From the NCBI RefSeq assembly GCF_000498395.2, contig NZ_CP010979.1, positions 2,604,001 through 2,668,000 of the forward strand: 64,000 nucleotides of DNA, in the 5' to 3' direction. The stretch is from Pseudomonas putida S13.1.2 (GTDB taxonomy: Bacteria; Pseudomonadota; Gammaproteobacteria; Pseudomonadales; Pseudomonadaceae). A program made the position numbers and the translations under genes. Below the pieces are notes generated by a model. The model worked only from the letters and a program-made list of their open reading frames with translations, was not told the DNA's origin and did no database searches. Of this stretch, positions 1 through 7,877 are shown in pieces (within the stretch, counting starts at the first letter, position 1; the number at the start of each line of letters is the position of its first letter).

Positions 1-1
1 A

Positions 2-799
2 CTCCTCAGGTCGCTGGCAGCCATCGTGGTGCCCACGCTGTTGTACACCGCGCTGATCCAGTTGGTGTTCGACCGGTTGCACTGGCAATCGCTGCTGCTG
101 GTGTCCAACTGGTTCCCGGCCAGCGAAGTCAGCCTGTTCAATTACTGGTACATCGAAGTGCTGGTGCAGATGATCCTGATCATCGGTGTGGTGCTGTCGA
201 TCAGGCGCGTACGCCAGGTCGTCCTCGCCGACCCGTTCCGCTGCCTGATCATTGCGGCCTGTGTGCTGGTGGCGGTGGATGTGCTGCTCAGCCAGTTCGT
301 GTTCGACGCCAGTACGCTGCTCAACCGGGTACCGCAGCACTTCCTGGCGGTCATGGTGCTGGGCATGGCCGTGCACCACGCCGACACTACCGCGCGCAAG
401 TGGGTAGCCAGCGGGGTGGCCGTGCTGGTGGTCGGCGAGCTGGACCTGATGGCGGTTGCCGGCGTTGGCTGGGAGGCTTTCTCGCGTTATATCGATATCG
501 CCCTGCCGGCGATGCTGGCCCTGATCTGGTTCCGCTCGGTGCCAGTGCCCGCCCTGGTAGCACGGGGCGGCGCGGTCATCGCATCGTCCACCTTGTTCAT
601 CTATCTGACGCATTTCCAGTTCCAGTCGCTGGCGGACCATATCTTCAGGCACCCGCTGTTCGAGGTAGCCCTGGCACTCGCCGGAGGGGTACTGGTGGGT
701 TACTGCTGGAACACCCTGTTGCGTCTGCTGTTTACGCGATGGAACAAGCAAAACCGGGCGCCTGGAGCCGATGCAACCGAGCGTGCTACCTCTGCTTGA
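2..799 (+). CDS. Acyltransferase-3-like membrane protein, 5' truncated by window edge
   Basis: The frame is open to the left edge of the window, so the annotated GTG at 26 is not a trustworthy start and the gene begins outside. The visible 265 residues are hydrophobic, with about seven or eight predicted membrane spans. Near the C terminus is the pattern S-T-L-F-I-Y-L-T-H-F, typical of the last helices of acyltransferase family 3 membrane proteins (O-antigen, OpgC-type or exopolysaccharide acetylases). These enzymes move acyl groups onto extracytoplasmic glycans. The catalytic N-terminal region is missing, so the substrate cannot be inferred. The gene lies upstream of an iron-signalling sigma factor on the same strand with a 97-bp gap, and a functional link is unlikely. 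Confidence 0.6.
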   Translation, partial: LLRSLAAIVVPTLLYTALIQLVFDRLHWQSLLLVSNWFPASEVSLFNYWYIEVLVQMILIIGVVLSIRRVRQVVLADPFRCLIIAACVLVAVDVLLSQFVFDASTLLNRVPQHFLAVMVLGMAVHHADTTARKWVASGVAVLVVGELDLMAVAGVGWEAFSRYIDIALPAMLALIWFRSVPVPALVARGGAVIASSTLFIYLTHFQFQSLADHIFRHPLFEVALALAGGVLVGYCWNTLLRLLFTRWNKQNRAPGADATERATSA

Positions 800-850
800 G
801 TTGACTTGCCGGCAATGGCGCTGCGATTGCAAACCCTGAAACACTCTGCC

Positions 851-869
851 TAAAATGCGAACCATTAAC
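851..869 (+). promoter_or_regulatory. Probable Fur box before the first ECF sigma gene
   Basis: About 13 of 19 positions match the Fur consensus GATAATGATAATCATTATC, including the inner halves AATG and CATTA. It covers an apparent ATG at 855, which argues that the sigma gene really starts downstream at 897. Fur repression before a FecI-type sigma gene is the usual arrangement. Confidence 0.45.
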
Positions 870-896
870 ATTTGTAAACATTTTCAGGCGGCATGG

Positions 897-1427
897 ATGA
901 GCATCCCGGATATAGCTTTTACTTCTCAAGTCAGCCAGCTATACCGGGCCCAGAGCAAATGGTTGCATAACTGGCTGAAACTGCGGGTGAACTGCAGCCA
1001 CCTGGCAGCAGACCTCGTCCAGGATGTGTTCGTGCGTGTCATGTCTGCCGCCGACGCCGCCGCCAAGCTCGACGCCGTACGCGAACCCAAAGGCTACCTG
1101 GCAACCATCGCTCGCCGCCTGATGATCGACCACCTGCGCCGTGTGCACCTGGAAAGGGCCTGGCTGCAGGTGCTCGCCGAGCAACCCGAAGCACTGGACA
1201 TCTCACCTGAGCAACGTGTGGCCTTGCTGCAAACCTTGTTCGAGCTTGACGCCATGCTAGCCGCGCTCGGGCCCAAGGTGCGTGAGGCATTTTTGCTTTC
1301 GCAGATCGATGGCATGCCCTACAAACACATCGCCACCCAGCTGGGTATTTCCGAAGTCAGTGTGCGCCGCTACATTGCCAAGGCGGCCGAGCACTGCATG
1401 ATCTACAGCCTTGGGCATGGCCACTGA
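897..1427 (+). CDS. ECF sigma factor, FecI/iron-starvation type
   Basis: This is a 176-residue sigma-70 family protein of extracytoplasmic-function type. Region 2 includes the D-L-V-Q-D-V-F-V-R-V stretch that contacts the -10 element. The C-terminal region 4 helix-turn-helix (M-P-Y-K-H-I-A-T-Q-L-G-I-S) reads the -35 element. I chose ATG 897 because AGGCGG sits just upstream and the alternative ATG at 855 lies inside a Fur-like box. A fecR gene follows after 2 bp and a TonB receptor after that, forming a cell-surface signalling unit. In this family the sigma factor is held by FecR until the loaded receptor signals, and then it transcribes the receptor gene. The ferric siderophore sensed cannot be told from sequence. 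Confidence 0.9.
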   Translation: MSIPDIAFTSQVSQLYRAQSKWLHNWLKLRVNCSHLAADLVQDVFVRVMSAADAAAKLDAVREPKGYLATIARRLMIDHLRRVHLERAWLQVLAEQPEALDISPEQRVALLQTLFELDAMLAALGPKVREAFLLSQIDGMPYKHIATQLGISEVSVRRYIAKAAEHCMIYSLGHGH

Positions 1428-1429
1428 GC

Positions 1430-2377
1430 ATGAACCTGAATGCCGAGCAACTGGCTTCGTTGCGCCAGGCCGCGCACTGGTTCAGCCAGCTCAACAGCGG
1501 TGAGGTGCAGGCCAGTGATTACTCGGCCTGGCAACTGTGGCTGAATGCCACGCCCGTCAATGCCTGGGCCTGGCAGCAGGCCGAGCGCCTGCAAACGCGC
1601 ATGGCAGCCAGCGAAAACCCGGCGTCTGCGCGCGTACTGGCGCTGGCAGCCCATGGCCGCAACGCCAGCCGTCGGCGGGTGGTCAAGGCTGGCTTGATAC
1701 TGCTGGGCGGCGGCGCGCTGGGCCTGGGGGGATACCGGGAGGTCAAGCAGTCTCCACTGCTGGCAGACGTGCGCACCGGCGTGGGCGAACAGCGTTCGCT
1801 GGTGCTGAACAATGGCACTGCGCTGATGCTCAATACCGCCTCTGCAGTCGATGTGGATGACGCCCTCGACCCTGCACGCTTGCTGCTGCGCCAAGGTGAA
1901 GTCATGGTCACGGTACCCGCGCGCCAGCATTGCACGGTCAGCACCCGAAACGGCACGGTCGAGGCAGGCGAAAGCCGCTTCGCCCTGCGTTTGTTCGATG
2001 ACGGCAGCAGCCTGGAGGTGTTTGCCCGGCAGGCTCGTGTAACCCTGAGCTCGGGCCAGACCCTGCTGGTAAACAGTGGCGAGCGTTGTCGGTTCAATGA
2101 CCAGGGTTTCGCCGCGCTGGAAACCGTCCCCTTGGCCGCAGATGCCTGGGGCCGTGGGTTGCTGATTGCCAATGACCAACGCCTCGACGCTTTCATCAGC
2201 AACCTTTCCCGCTACCGCCCGGGCTGGCTGCGCTGCGCGCCGGCCGTAGCAGGGCTGCGCATCAGCGGCACCTACCGGCTCGACGATACCGACCAGATAC
2301 TGCGCGCGCTGACCACGTCACTGCCGGTGCAGGTCCAGGTGCGTACGCGTTTCTGGGTCACCATCACGGCGGCGTAA
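1430..2377 (+). CDS. FecR-family anti-sigma / sigma regulator
   Basis: This 315-residue protein has a cytoplasmic N-terminal DUF4880-like region, then one membrane helix at about residues 84-102 (A-G-L-I-L-L-G-G-G-A-L-G-L-G-G). The periplasmic FecR domain starts at A-D-V-R-T-G-V-G-E-Q-R-S, the family hallmark. The C-terminal segment (residues 245-315) resembles the secretin/TonB short domain that contacts the receptor plug. It is probably translationally coupled to the sigma gene, with only 2 bp between them. It should pass the receptor's ligand-bound state across the inner membrane to the sigma factor. The paralogue at 10652-11599 has the same architecture. Confidence 0.9.
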   Translation: MNLNAEQLASLRQAAHWFSQLNSGEVQASDYSAWQLWLNATPVNAWAWQQAERLQTRMAASENPASARVLALAAHGRNASRRRVVKAGLILLGGGALGLGGYREVKQSPLLADVRTGVGEQRSLVLNNGTALMLNTASAVDVDDALDPARLLLRQGEVMVTVPARQHCTVSTRNGTVEAGESRFALRLFDDGSSLEVFARQARVTLSSGQTLLVNSGERCRFNDQGFAALETVPLAADAWGRGLLIANDQRLDAFISNLSRYRPGWLRCAPAVAGLRISGTYRLDDTDQILRALTTSLPVQVQVRTRFWVTITAA

Positions 2378-2422
2378 AAAAATGCTGGGCGCCTGATCAC
2401 TTTGCCAGGGCTTATCCGACTC

Positions 2423-2446
2423 ATAGGTATCCCGACTTTTACCTAT
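2423..2446. promoter_or_regulatory. Inverted repeat ATAGGTA-N10-TACCTAT before receptor gene
   Basis: Two perfect 7-bp arms are separated by 10 bp, ending 15 bp before the chosen receptor start at 2462. The repeat could be an mRNA hairpin near the ribosome binding site or a regulator site. The FecI-type sigma promoter of the receptor should also lie in 2378-2461, but I could not place it with certainty. Confidence 0.3.
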
Positions 2447-2461
2447 CAGAGAAACGCGACG

Positions 2462-4912
2462 ATGACCTGCCGCTTCAACACCAGGCCTTTCACTGCGCCA
2501 GGCCTGCGCACCTGCCTGCTACTGACTGCACTGCTCGCGGGGCCTGGCGCTGCCTGCGCCGCGCAAGCCCATGACTACCACCTGCCACAGGGCGACCTGG
2601 GCGAAACGCTGACCCAGTTCGCTGCCGAGTCTGGCATCGTGCTGTCCTTCGACACCCACTGGACGCGCGGTAAACGTTCGCCTGCGCTTGAGGGGCGCTA
2701 TGACGTCGACCAAGCCTTGCAGATTCTGCTCAGTGGCACCGGGTTGCAGGCTACTCGGGAAAGCGACGGGCGCTATTCGCTGCTGTTGCCCGCCCAACAG
2801 GGCGATGTGCTGGAGTTGGCGCCCAGCCGTGTCGATGCGCTGGGGCTGGGTAACGTCACCGAGGGTACTGGCGCCTACACCACCGGCGGTTCTACCAGCG
2901 CAACCAAGCTGCCGCTGACCCTGCGCGAAACGCCGCAGTCGGTCAGCGTGATCACCCGCCAGGTTATCGACGACCATGGCTCGCAAGACATCGGCGACGT
3001 GCTGCGCAACACGCCCGGGGTTTCGGTCCAGGCTTACGACAGCGAACGCATGGAGTACTCAGCACGCGGGTTTGCCATTACCAACTACCAGTACGATGGC
3101 ATCAACACCATCTACGACGGCGTCTACGATGAGGGCGTGACCCACGTCGACATGGCCGCCTACGACCGCATCGAAGTCATCAAGGGTGCGACCGGCCTGA
3201 TGACCGGCTCTGGCGACCCATCGGCGACGGTCAACCTGGTGCGCAAGAAGCCCACTCAAGACTTCAAGGCGTCGATCACCGCCAGCGCAGGGTCCTGGGA
3301 CAACTACCGTACCGAAGGTGATATTTCGGGGTCGCTCAACGACAGCGGTAGCGTACGTGGCCGCCTGGTGGGGGCCTACCAGGACCGCAAGTCGTACCTG
3401 GACCACTACAAGCAGAAAAAGGATGTTTACTACGGCATTCTTGAAGCCGACCTGACGCCCGATATCCTCCTCACCTTCGGCATCGACAACCAAGCCACGA
3501 CCCCGCGTGGCTCGTCGTGGACCGGTAACCCGACTTACTTTTCCGATGGCAGCCGCACCGACTTCTCGCGCTCGCACAACCCGGCGGCAGACTGGAGCCG
3601 TCGCGACTTCCAGTCCACCACCTACTTCACCTCACTGGAGCAGGCCCTGGCCAACGACTGGAAGATCAAACTCAGCCTCAACCACATGATCAGCGATCAT
3701 GACACGCGCCTGGCGTCTGCCAGCGGCGGCAACCCGGACCCGGCGACCGGCGAGGGCATGTTCCTGTACTGGGGACGCTGGGAAGGTCACCGCGTGCAAA
3801 ACACCGCAGACGTGAATATATCCGGCCCGTTCACCCTGTTCGGCCGCGAGAACGACCTGGTGGCAGGCTTCATGACATCGCATTCGAAGCAGACCGGCGA
3901 TACCTACGACGGCAGCGCGTTCGCCCTGGTGCCCGGCTCCATTTTCGACTGGAACGGCAAACTGCCGGAGCAGAACTTCCCGAAAAACGGCGACTACACC
4001 ACCACGCAAAGCCAGAATGGCGCCTACGTGGCCACCCGCCTGAGGCCGACCGACAAGCTCTCGGTCATCCTCGGCACCCGGGTCAGCACCTTCAAGTACA
4101 ACGATGATCAAGACTATTACGCCACGTCGTCGCTAAGCGATACCCATGCAAGCTACAAGGAACACGGTGTGGTCACCCCCTATGCGGGCGTGGTCTATGA
4201 CCTGGACGACACCTACTCGGTCTATGCCAGCTACACGTCGATCTACCAGCCGCAAGTGTACAAGGACATCAACGGCGCCACCCTTGCGCCCGTCGAAGGC
4301 GACGGCTATGAAGCCGGGCTGAAGGCCGCCTGGTTCGACGGCAGGCTGAACGGCACCCTGGCGTTCTTCCGCATCGAGCAAGACAACGTCGCCTCCAACA
4401 TCGGCACCGACCCGGTGACCAACGAAGGCATCTACAAGGCCATCGACGGCGCCACCACCAAAGGCGTCGAGTTGGAACTGGCCGGCGAACTGGCGCCCGG
4501 CTGGAACGTCACCGCAGGCTACACCTACGCCCGTACCCGCGACGCCGACGACCAGCGGATTTTCGGCTTCCCATTGGCAACCACCAAGCCTGAGCACGTG
4601 GTACGGCTGTTCAATACCTACCGTCTGCCTGGCGCATTCGACCAGGTGACCGTGGGCGGTGGGCTGCGCTGGCAGAGCGGCTTCTACGGCAACATCTACA
4701 GCCCGATCGCCAACGACTATACCCGCATCAAGCAAGGCGGCTACACCCTGGTGGACCTGATGGCCCGCTATCAGTACAGCGAGCACCTGAGCTTCACGGT
4801 CAATGCCAACAACGTGTTCGACAAGGTCTACCTGACCGGGCTGGGCAACTTCGATACCACGTACTACGGCGAACCACGCAACCTGATGGTCACGACCCGC
4901 TGGGATTTCTAG
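2462..4912 (+). CDS. TonB-dependent siderophore receptor with signalling (STN) domain
   Basis: This 816-residue outer-membrane receptor starts with a cleavable signal peptide (hydrophobic run C-L-L-L-T-A-L-L-A-G-P-G ending A-Q-A). A secretin/TonB N-terminal signalling domain follows (D-L-G-E-T-L-T-Q-F-A-A-E-S-G-I-V-L-S-F), then the plug with R-E-T-P-Q-S-V-S-V-I-T and R-I-E-V-I-K-G-A-T-G-L-M-T-G. A 22-strand barrel ends in R-W-D-F, with the N-N-V-F-D-K-V-Y motif near the end. ATG 2462 is preferred over 2402 because it directly begins the signal peptide. The STN domain marks it as a transducer that works with the FecR and sigma genes just upstream. It resembles FpvA/FecA-type receptors for ferric hydroxamate or pyoverdine-like ligands. 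The exact ligand is unknown. Confidence 0.9.
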   Translation: MTCRFNTRPFTAPGLRTCLLLTALLAGPGAACAAQAHDYHLPQGDLGETLTQFAAESGIVLSFDTHWTRGKRSPALEGRYDVDQALQILLSGTGLQATRESDGRYSLLLPAQQGDVLELAPSRVDALGLGNVTEGTGAYTTGGSTSATKLPLTLRETPQSVSVITRQVIDDHGSQDIGDVLRNTPGVSVQAYDSERMEYSARGFAITNYQYDGINTIYDGVYDEGVTHVDMAAYDRIEVIKGATGLMTGSGDPSATVNLVRKKPTQDFKASITASAGSWDNYRTEGDISGSLNDSGSVRGRLVGAYQDRKSYLDHYKQKKDVYYGILEADLTPDILLTFGIDNQATTPRGSSWTGNPTYFSDGSRTDFSRSHNPAADWSRRDFQSTTYFTSLEQALANDWKIKLSLNHMISDHDTRLASASGGNPDPATGEGMFLYWGRWEGHRVQNTADVNISGPFTLFGRENDLVAGFMTSHSKQTGDTYDGSAFALVPGSIFDWNGKLPEQNFPKNGDYTTTQSQNGAYVATRLRPTDKLSVILGTRVSTFKYNDDQDYYATSSLSDTHASYKEHGVVTPYAGVVYDLDDTYSVYASYTSIYQPQVYKDINGATLAPVEGDGYEAGLKAAWFDGRLNGTLAFFRIEQDNVASNIGTDPVTNEGIYKAIDGATTKGVELELAGELAPGWNVTAGYTYARTRDADDQRIFGFPLATTKPEHVVRLFNTYRLPGAFDQVTVGGGLRWQSGFYGNIYSPIANDYTRIKQGGYTLVDLMARYQYSEHLSFTVNANNVFDKVYLTGLGNFDTTYYGEPRNLMVTTRWDF

Positions 4913-4937
4913 AGCTACTGCCTTGTGCTGCCCGTCC

Positions 4938-5352
4938 TGGCCTCATCGCCGGCAAGCCAGCTCCTACAAGACCCGCGCAGCACTTGAGACCTGCGCCGGA
5001 CCTGTGGAAGTTGCCTGTGCTGGCCTCATCGCCGGCAAGCCAGCTCCTACAAGACCCGCGCAGCACTTGAGACCTGCGCCGGACCTGTGGAAGCTGCCTG
5101 TGCTGGCCTCATCGCCGGCAAGCCAGCTCCTACAAGACCCGCGCAGCACTTGAGACCTGCGCCGGACCTGTGGAAGCTGCCTGTGCTGGCCTCATCGCCG
5201 GCAAGCCAGCTCCTACAAGACCCGCGCAGCACTTGAGACCTGCGCTGGACCTGTGGAAGTTGCCTGTGCTGGCCTCATCGCCGGCAAGCCAGCTCCTACA
5301 AGAACCGCGCGGTACTTGAGACCTGCGCTGGACCTGTGGGAGCTGGCTTGCC
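4938..5352. repeat. Five tandem 83-bp REP-type repeats
   Basis: The word TGGCCTCATCGCCGGCAAGC recurs at 4938, 5021, 5104, 5187 and 5270, exactly 83 bp apart, with only scattered base differences between copies. Each unit carries a putida-type REP core (CATCGCCGGCAAGCCAGCTC). After the last unit an inverted REP (GAGCTGGCTTGCCGGCGATG, 5340-5359) can pair with any of them. The array fills the 490-bp gap between two convergent genes. The short open frames across it (both strands, about 60-76 codons) come from the repeat and are not genes. Confidence 0.9.
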
Positions 5353-5402
5353 GGCGATGGGCCGCAAAGCGGCCCTGATTGCTCAACCGACCGGTATCAG
5401 AG

Positions 5403-7253
5403 CTACCCCGCCTGCACGATGATCTGGCTTTGCAGGTCGCGGATCATCGCCTCCAGCACCGGTTTCATCTCCATGAAGTCGTCAGGCGAGCAGACTACAT
5501 CCGGGTGGCTGAACTTGAAACGCCGCTCCACCACCACAGCGTTGCCCTCCTGGGAGTAGCGCGCACTGTAGTCGACATCGCCATCATGCAACTGCACAGG
5601 CTTGGGGATCGCCAACACATTGACCTGGGCCGGGAACTCGAAACGCGACGTTTCCACCGTGTCGTTGGAAATGCACACGAAGCTCTGGCTGCGCTGCTTT
5701 TCCAGCGTGAAGCTGTACACATTCTGCGAGATACCGCCGGCCAGGCTGGTCAGGGTCGGTACGCCAACAGGCCCTGGCAGGTTGACCAGGTTTTCCGTGC
5801 GCCCGTCCACGGTGCTGACAAAATCACCGCTGGCAGCGGGCGGCGCGACCGTGAACGAACCCGTGCCACGCTGCCCGTAAGCGGTCAGCACTTTTTCCAC
5901 CAGCATTTCGCGGTCCGCCGGCTTCATCAGTTTCACGCCAAAGCGGCTCATCTCGCTGGCCCAGCCCTTCACCGTCGAAACATTGGTGAATTCGGCGCCG
6001 CCATCGGCCTTGACCTTGAACAGCAAGTCACTGGAAACCTGGTTCAGTTGCATGGCCGGGGTTTTGCCAAACTCGCCAGTGGCAGTCAGCAGCACTCGCT
6101 TGTTCAGCACGGTCAAGGGCAGGTAACCGGCAGCAATCGAAGGGTCGGTCGAGTCCAGGTACAAGTCCAGGGCCGGCACATAGGTGATCACATGGTTCAG
6201 CACACCCAACGTCGGCACCTTGGGGAACACATAGGCAGTGCCCTGGTTCACCAGGGCCGGGGTGCTCTTGAGGCCTGCCGCGCTCAGCAGCGCTTCCAGC
6301 AGCGCAACATGGTCCTTGCAGTCCCCATAGCGGTTGTCCAGTACGGTTTGAGCGGCATGCGGTACCACCCCGCCAGCGCCAACGTACACCGCCACATAGC
6401 GGATGTTCTCGCGTACCCAGTCACTGAGGGTCAGGGCTTTTTCCCGCGCGGTGGGCAAGCCGGCCGTCAGGCGCTTCGCCAGTTCACTGATCTGCGGGGT
6501 GACCTCGGCCGTGGCCCTGGCCTGGTAGGCCTGGGCGAAGTCCTTGAAGCCGGAGAACGTCGAAACCGCCAGGTAGTGGCCGTAGTCCAGGTACGACACT
6601 GCACCTGTCTCGATCCGCGCCCGCGCCGCCGGTACATAGTCCCAGCGATACACCGTGCGCCCTTCCCCGCTGACGGGTGACGACGCCTTGAAACCACGGG
6701 CATCGGCCTGCAACGGCATGCCCTGAGGCAGGTCGTAGGTCAGCGAGAACTGCCCCATCGGGTAGAACTGCGGCACGGTGATGTCTTCGAACTGCCCAGG
6801 GAAAAGCGGTGTAGCGCGGTGACGTTGATAACGCAGCACCAGCCGGTCCCCCACCGCAACCTCGGGGAAGATGACCACCTTGTTGACCGAGTCCTGGAAC
6901 ATCGGCGCCTGCGCAGAAGCCTGCTCCTGCTGCTCCTTGATGTGCGCAGCATCCACCTGCACTTTTCGGCCATCGGGCTTTTGCGTGTAGGCCTCGACCA
7001 CCTCCAGCGTCTCCAGCGAACGGTTGTAGCTTACCGGGTGCTGGGCATTGGTCTTGATGGCGCGTTCTTCGTTGATCAGCATGACGCTGTCGACATCCAG
7101 ACGGAAGCTGCCGTCCTTCTGCACGACGAACGTCTGCGCGATCTTTTCCAGGGTGACTGAACGGTCGGTACCATCGATAAAGGCGTGGGCAAGACCCGCC
7201 CAGAGCATTGTGACAGGCAGCAGAACAGCTGCCAGGTATGGCTTTTTAAGCAT
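5403..7253 (-). CDS. DUF3857 / transglutaminase-like periplasmic protein
   Basis: This 616-residue protein has a signal peptide (L-A-A-V-L-L-P-V-T-M-L-W-A-G-L-A-H-A). An N-terminal DUF3857 domain spans about residues 40-220. A transglutaminase/cysteine-protease-like core sits near residues 250-370, with the Cys in R-Y-G-D-C-K-D-H, the His in L-N-H-V-I-T-Y and the Asp in Y-L-D-S-T-D, giving a complete Cys-His-Asp triad. A beta-rich C-terminal half follows. The start is supported by AAGGAT just before ATG. Members of this group are common in Pseudomonas and poorly characterised; a periplasmic peptidase or protein-crosslinking role is inferred from the triad only. It converges on the TonB receptor gene across the REP array. 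A Fur-like sequence lies upstream. Confidence 0.8.
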   Translation of the reverse strand: MLKKPYLAAVLLPVTMLWAGLAHAFIDGTDRSVTLEKIAQTFVVQKDGSFRLDVDSVMLINEERAIKTNAQHPVSYNRSLETLEVVEAYTQKPDGRKVQVDAAHIKEQQEQASAQAPMFQDSVNKVVIFPEVAVGDRLVLRYQRHRATPLFPGQFEDITVPQFYPMGQFSLTYDLPQGMPLQADARGFKASSPVSGEGRTVYRWDYVPAARARIETGAVSYLDYGHYLAVSTFSGFKDFAQAYQARATAEVTPQISELAKRLTAGLPTAREKALTLSDWVRENIRYVAVYVGAGGVVPHAAQTVLDNRYGDCKDHVALLEALLSAAGLKSTPALVNQGTAYVFPKVPTLGVLNHVITYVPALDLYLDSTDPSIAAGYLPLTVLNKRVLLTATGEFGKTPAMQLNQVSSDLLFKVKADGGAEFTNVSTVKGWASEMSRFGVKLMKPADREMLVEKVLTAYGQRGTGSFTVAPPAASGDFVSTVDGRTENLVNLPGPVGVPTLTSLAGGISQNVYSFTLEKQRSQSFVCISNDTVETSRFEFPAQVNVLAIPKPVQLHDGDVDYSARYSQEGNAVVVERRFKFSHPDVVCSPDDFMEMKPVLEAMIRDLQSQIIVQAG

Positions 7254-7284
7254 GGAGATCCTTCTCGATCAGCGGACTACAATC

Positions 7285-7303
7285 GACAATGATACGCATT
7301 GGC
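7285..7303 (-). promoter_or_regulatory. Possible Fur box upstream of the DUF3857 gene
   Basis: About 14 of 19 positions match the Fur consensus, with a good left half (ACAATGATA) and a weaker right half. It lies 32-50 bp before the start codon at 7253. The hit is weak and not supported by other evidence. Confidence 0.25.
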
Positions 7304-7332
7304 ACTGCATGATAGCAAAGTGACAATATTGT

Positions 7333-7818
7333 TTAGGGTTGTCCCGCCAGTTCGGCCAGCACTTCAGCCGAGGTCGTGACCTGGCGGAAGTGATGCTGCC
7401 ACAGCTCGATCCCCAGCTTGGCCGACCGGTCCAGCGAAGACCCGACCGTCATGTCCGTCACCAGGGTGGGCGTCAGCCCCGCATCGAACAAAGCAAAGCC
7501 AGCGGCCAGCACACAGGTTTCGGTCTGCAGTCCACACACCAGCACTCGCTCCACACCCAGTTGCCTGATGTACTCGATGGCTTCGGCGCTCTGCCCGTAG
7601 CCATGCTTGATGAACACCTGGTCGGCTTCGACCAGGCTTTCGTCCTCGGCCGCCGGGTGCCAGCCGAGCTGCCGTTCGAACGGCGTGACCTGTTCGTCGT
7701 GCAACTCGACCGAGGCAATGGTAGGAATGTTCGCTGACAACCGCCGCAAGCCATCGACCAGCCACTCGGGCGGGCTGAAGGTGGACTGTACATCGACGAT
7801 GAGCAAAACCTGGCGCAT
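7333..7818 (-). CDS. Isochorismatase-family cysteine hydrolase
   Basis: This 161-residue protein has the family's catalytic triad: Asp in L-I-V-D-V-Q, Lys in F-I-K-H-G-Y-G and Cys in L-Q-T-E-T-C-V. I chose ATG 7818 because M-R-Q-V-L-L-I-V-D-V-Q is the standard family start and GGGAGA precedes it; the longer frame to 7881 would add 21 atypical residues. Family members hydrolyse small amides (nicotinamide, carbamoyl compounds) or isochorismate. The motifs do not fix the substrate. It lies 59 bp downstream of the siderophore receptor gene on the same strand and could be cotranscribed with it, but nothing links it to a siderophore pathway. Confidence 0.85.
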   Translation of the reverse strand: MRQVLLIVDVQSTFSPPEWLVDGLRRLSANIPTIASVELHDEQVTPFERQLGWHPAAEDESLVEADQVFIKHGYGQSAEAIEYIRQLGVERVLVCGLQTETCVLAAGFALFDAGLTPTLVTDMTVGSSLDRSAKLGIELWQHHFRQVTTSAEVLAELAGQP

Positions 7819-7877
7819 AGCGTTCTCCCGCCATTGGCAAAATGGCGCGGAGTATACCGCGTGGCGCGGGGGCTTGA

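Noticed and set aside
4923..5232. Short repetitive open frames in the REP array, and a possible CRISPR array
   Set aside because: The frames follow the 83-bp repeat. Units are contiguous direct copies with REP cores, without short repeats separated by unique spacers, and no cas genes are present.
5379..6680. 433-codon plus-strand frame
   Set aside because: Antisense to the DUF3857/transglutaminase gene, which has a signal peptide and a complete catalytic triad.
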